From Candidatus Latescibacterota bacterium (GTDB lineage: Bacteria; Latescibacterota; UBA2968; UBA8231), in assembly GCA_022826515.1 (NCBI GenBank), contig JAJDUT010000135.1, positions 1 to 64,000 of the forward strand: a stretch of 64,000 nt of DNA, read 5' to 3'. Below are positions 61,595 to 64,000 of the stretch, piece after piece. Made by a program: the position numbers and the translations under genes. The notes under the pieces were generated by a model. The model saw nothing but the letters and a program-made list of their open reading frames with translations, was not told the DNA's origin and made no database searches. Within the stretch, counting starts at the first letter, position 1. Each line of letters opens with the position of its first letter.

Positions 61595-62791
61595 TCACAG
61601 ACGGTCTGCCCTTTTCAGGGTCTCGGGCACCCCCAACCACAAAGTGAGGGCCGCGGCCAGGCCAATGCCCGCGGCGGCCAATGGAGTTTCGGTCAGGCCA
61701 ACCCAATCGGCGATATAGCCCATGGCCAGAGGGCTGCCTGCCCCACCCAGATCGCCGACAAAGCGCCACAGCCCCAAAAACACTCCCCGCCCGTCGTAGG
61801 GGGCCAAGTCCGCACCCAGAGTCATCATGGTCCCCGACCCTATGCCGTTGCCCAGGCCCACTACTACCAAGGCTAGGAGCAGGCCCGAAAAATCCTGCGC
61901 TAGGGGAATGGCGGCCATGCCCGCGCTCTGGACGAAAAAACTGGGCACCGAGGCGTACTTGCGCCCCCAGTGGTCCATGATCATGCCCGCCGGATAGAAC
62001 ATGAGCATGTCCACGGCCGCGGCAATGGATATGATCACCCCCACCTCTTCGACCCCCAAACCGAGGACATCGGCAGCGTAGAGCGGTGCGATGACCATGC
62101 GGGCCGTGCGCACCATTTGGGCGCACAACTGGGCCGAGCCGGCAGTGAGCAGGATGCGGTAATGGCCGCGCACAACATCGCCGACCCGTCCTCTGGACCG
62201 ATGACTTGCGCCCGGGGCGGCCCCGAGGTCCTCCACCCAGAGCAAGACCGCCAGCAAAGCTACCACCGCCAACATCCCGTACAACAGGAAGGCAGCCCGA
62301 AAGCCGTACGCCCCGGCCAAGAGGCCGCCGAGCAGCGGTCCGGCAAAGTAGCCGATGCGTCCTATGCCCCCGAACACGGCAATGGCCCGGCCCCGGAGTG
62401 CCGGCCGAATGGCCCCGGCCAGGTACGTATGGCGCGAAATATTCCACAGGGCCGTACCGATCCCCGACACCAGGCGGCAGGCACTCACTTGCCATAGATC
62501 AGCGGCCACCAGCAGGCCGAAAATCCCCGCTAGGACGCAGCCCACCCCCAATAGCATGGCGCGCTTTTCGCCCACCCGCCGCACCACCACTCCCGCGGGC
62601 ACATCGCCCAGCAAAGTGCCGATCCCGTCCGCGGCCAGAACCACGCCCACTAAGCTGTACGATACCTCGAAAGAGCGGGCGAACAAAGGCAGGACGGGCA
62701 ATAGCAGACCCCGGCAGACCGACAGGATCAGGGCCGGCGCGTACACCGACAAAAATAAGTTTACTACCACCTCCTGTTTCCGCTTCGACAC
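61595..62791 (-). CDS. MFS transporter
   Basis: 398 residues from GTG with AGAGGA upstream. Twelve hydrophobic segments are seen, with the loop 2-3 motif GDVPAGVVVRRVGEKRAMLL and a C-terminal-half motif GAQ-like GRKYASVPSFF. The family is the drug/metabolite-type MFS_1. Substrate unknown. It converges with the Cys-tail gene across a 69-bp gap that holds a partial duplicate of that gene (61545-61571). Confidence 0.88.
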   Translation of the reverse strand: MSKRKQEVVVNLFLSVYAPALILSVCRGLLLPVLPLFARSFEVSYSLVGVVLAADGIGTLLGDVPAGVVVRRVGEKRAMLLGVGCVLAGIFGLLVAADLWQVSACRLVSGIGTALWNISRHTYLAGAIRPALRGRAIAVFGGIGRIGYFAGPLLGGLLAGAYGFRAAFLLYGMLAVVALLAVLLWVEDLGAAPGASHRSRGRVGDVVRGHYRILLTAGSAQLCAQMVRTARMVIAPLYAADVLGLGVEEVGVIISIAAAVDMLMFYPAGMIMDHWGRKYASVPSFFVQSAGMAAIPLAQDFSGLLLALVVVGLGNGIGSGTMMTLGADLAPYDGRGVFLGLWRFVGDLGGAGSPLAMGYIADWVGLTETPLAAAGIGLAAALTLWLGVPETLKRADRL

Positions 62792-62921
62792 TTTGTCAAT
62801 CCTCTTGCCAAATGGACTTTAGACCGCAGAGCTCAAGACTTGAGTTTTGAGATATAGCAGAAGAAGCTGGTAGGATCCTGATCGCCGTCAACCTAACCTA
62901 TACCTCGCAAGATTGCTCATA

Positions 62922-64000
62922 GTGTGGACATCGACGCCGAAAAAACTGACTAAAGCCGGATTTCCAGCGCGCTACGGCGGTCGCCTCTCGTCGGTGCTCG
63001 AAGTCGATATGAAAGACGGTAATATGAAGACCTTTGAAGGCGAGGGCTCGGTCGGCTTGATCGCCTCCCAACTAACCTTGCAAGGGCCGCTGCGCAAAGA
63101 TCGGACCTCGTTCATTGTCTCGGCCCGACGCACTTATATCGATCTGCTGATCCGCCCTTTCCTCCCCAGCGACGAGAAGGGCGGCTACCACTTCTACGAT
63201 CTCAATGCCAAACTCAACCACATTTTCTCGCCCGAGAGCCGGGTCTTCCTGAGTCTCTACAGCGGGGACGACCGCTTCTGGAGCGATTTTAAAGAGGAGT
63301 ACGGGAGCGGCAGCTACCGCGAGGAGGATAGCATTGCTACGGACTTCGGCTGGGGTAACATCACCTCCACTCTGCGTTGGAATTACCTCTTCGACAACCA
63401 GCTCTTCGGCAATTTTACTGCCATCTACAGCCGCTACCAGCTTTCCACCCACGTGGACGACCGCACCACCATTACCAACGATGGGGAACGGGAGACTGAG
63501 AGCCTGAGATTGCGCTACCTGTCCGGCATCCGGGACTGGGGCCTGAAGGCCGATCTCGACTACCTCCCCAACCCCATTCACTACATCCGCTTTGGGGGCA
63601 GCGGCACCTTGCACACTTACAGCCCTGGAGCGGCGCATATCAAGTCCGATCCGGCCGACGGTGCCCCTGAGGATACCACCCTTGCCGCCCAGGTCACCGA
63701 TGCGCTGGAGTACAGCCTGTACGGCGAGGACGATGTTCACCTCACCGACCGCCTGAAGGCCAACTTGGGGCTGCACACCTCTGGCTTTTTCGTCAACGAC
63801 GAGTTCTACACCTCGTTGCAGCCCCGGGTTTCAATGCGCTACCTGCTACCATCAGACTGGGCGGTGAAAGTCTCTTATGCTCTGATGCGCCAGTACATTC
63901 ACCTGCTCTCCAATAGCACCGTCGGCTTGCCGACCGACCTGTGGCTACCAGCCACCGAGCGAGTGCGTCCCCAGTGGTCGCGGCAGTTCGGCGTGGGACT
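62922..64000 (+). pseudogene. TonB-dependent receptor, 5'-truncated and running off the window
   Basis: From about 62955 the frame reads KAGFPARYGGRLSSVLEVDM and TSFIVSARRTYIDLLIRPFL, the end of the plug domain and start of the barrel of a TonB-dependent receptor with a CarboxypepD_reg-type N-terminus. It stays open to base 64000. The signal peptide, carboxypeptidase-like domain, TonB box and most of the plug are missing. The frame is blocked by a stop at 62871-62873, and the first possible start is GTG 62922. This is either a truncated gene or one that needs an unusual start; truncation is more likely. Confidence 0.72.

Noticed and set aside
63072..63776. Minus-strand frame of 234 codons rich in Val/Glu
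   Set aside because: It is opposite the TonB-dependent receptor frame, which has clear family motifs.

Overview
The window is about 60% G+C, gene-dense chromosome from a Gram-negative (diderm) bacterium. The evidence for an outer membrane is an Omp85/TamA-like barrel (18664-20163), a TonB-dependent receptor fragment (62922-64000), lipoproteins, and a secreted CotH-family protein whose C-terminus is the FlgD-like/type-IX-like sorting type (NYPNPFN motif). That motif and the receptor style point to the FCB group or a neighbouring candidate phylum (Latescibacterota, Gemmatimonadota and similar). This placement is inference; no rRNA is present. One tRNA-Asn lies at 17382-17457.

Layout. 1-5028: a phage-shock (Psp) membrane-stress locus with a sigma-54 promoter, an inverted repeat in enhancer position, pspA, a two-TM winged-helix protein, two PspB-like coiled-coil proteins, a TPR-histidine kinase and its NtrC-type sigma-54 activator. 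5056-8558: an unknown protein, then an IscU-like scaffold, Mn-type superoxide dismutase and peroxiredoxin, then a KamA-family radical SAM enzyme. 8656-16202: rny, dxr, a small membrane protein, queD, an excisionase-type HTH protein, a fused 3-hydroxyacyl-CoA dehydrogenase/enoyl-CoA hydratase and an HpaB/AbfD-family flavoprotein. 16246-17514: an RpoD-like sigma factor with a structured leader, and tRNA-Asn. 17545-22690: msrAB, Omp85 protein, lipoprotein, HTH-metallo-beta-lactamase fusion, DUF547 protein.

22727-33019 is accessory in character: a sulfatase reduced to three out-of-frame scraps, two PMT-type membrane proteins, an orphan HigA, a HigBA toxin-antitoxin pair with a readable promoter-operator, an MmeI-like single-chain restriction-modification enzyme, and a degenerate UvrA paralogue. 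33150-37637: a 2-oxoacid:ferredoxin oxidoreductase (korA-korB) flanked on both sides by CBS-domain genes. 37650-41266 (minus): hypothetical, hemE and a large glycosidase-like protein. 41425-45780: BaiN-like flavoprotein, mocA, xdhC, nitrilase-family amidase and a small secreted ankyrin fusion.

45817-51928 is a second rearranged stretch. It holds an Rpn-type nuclease, a methyltransferase, CotH and DUF4956 genes, a VTC polyphosphate-polymerase remnant, a lipoprotein gene cut short, and three copies of a 15-bp terminal-repeat-like sequence. 51929-62791: histone-deacetylase-family protein, Nudix hydrolase, E2 acyltransferase, ftsH, ridA, MFS exporter, glutamate dehydrogenase, an unusual pair of uncharacterised genes (one with a WHEFIL motif, one ending in CxxC repeats), and a second MFS transporter. 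The window ends inside a 5'-truncated TonB-dependent receptor.

The best candidates for something not well described are the Psp locus wired to its own TPR-kinase/NtrC pair, the GDH-linked WHEFIL/Cys-tail pair, the CBS-flanked KorAB locus, and the degenerate UvrA-like ATPase translationally coupled to a PMT-TPR protein.
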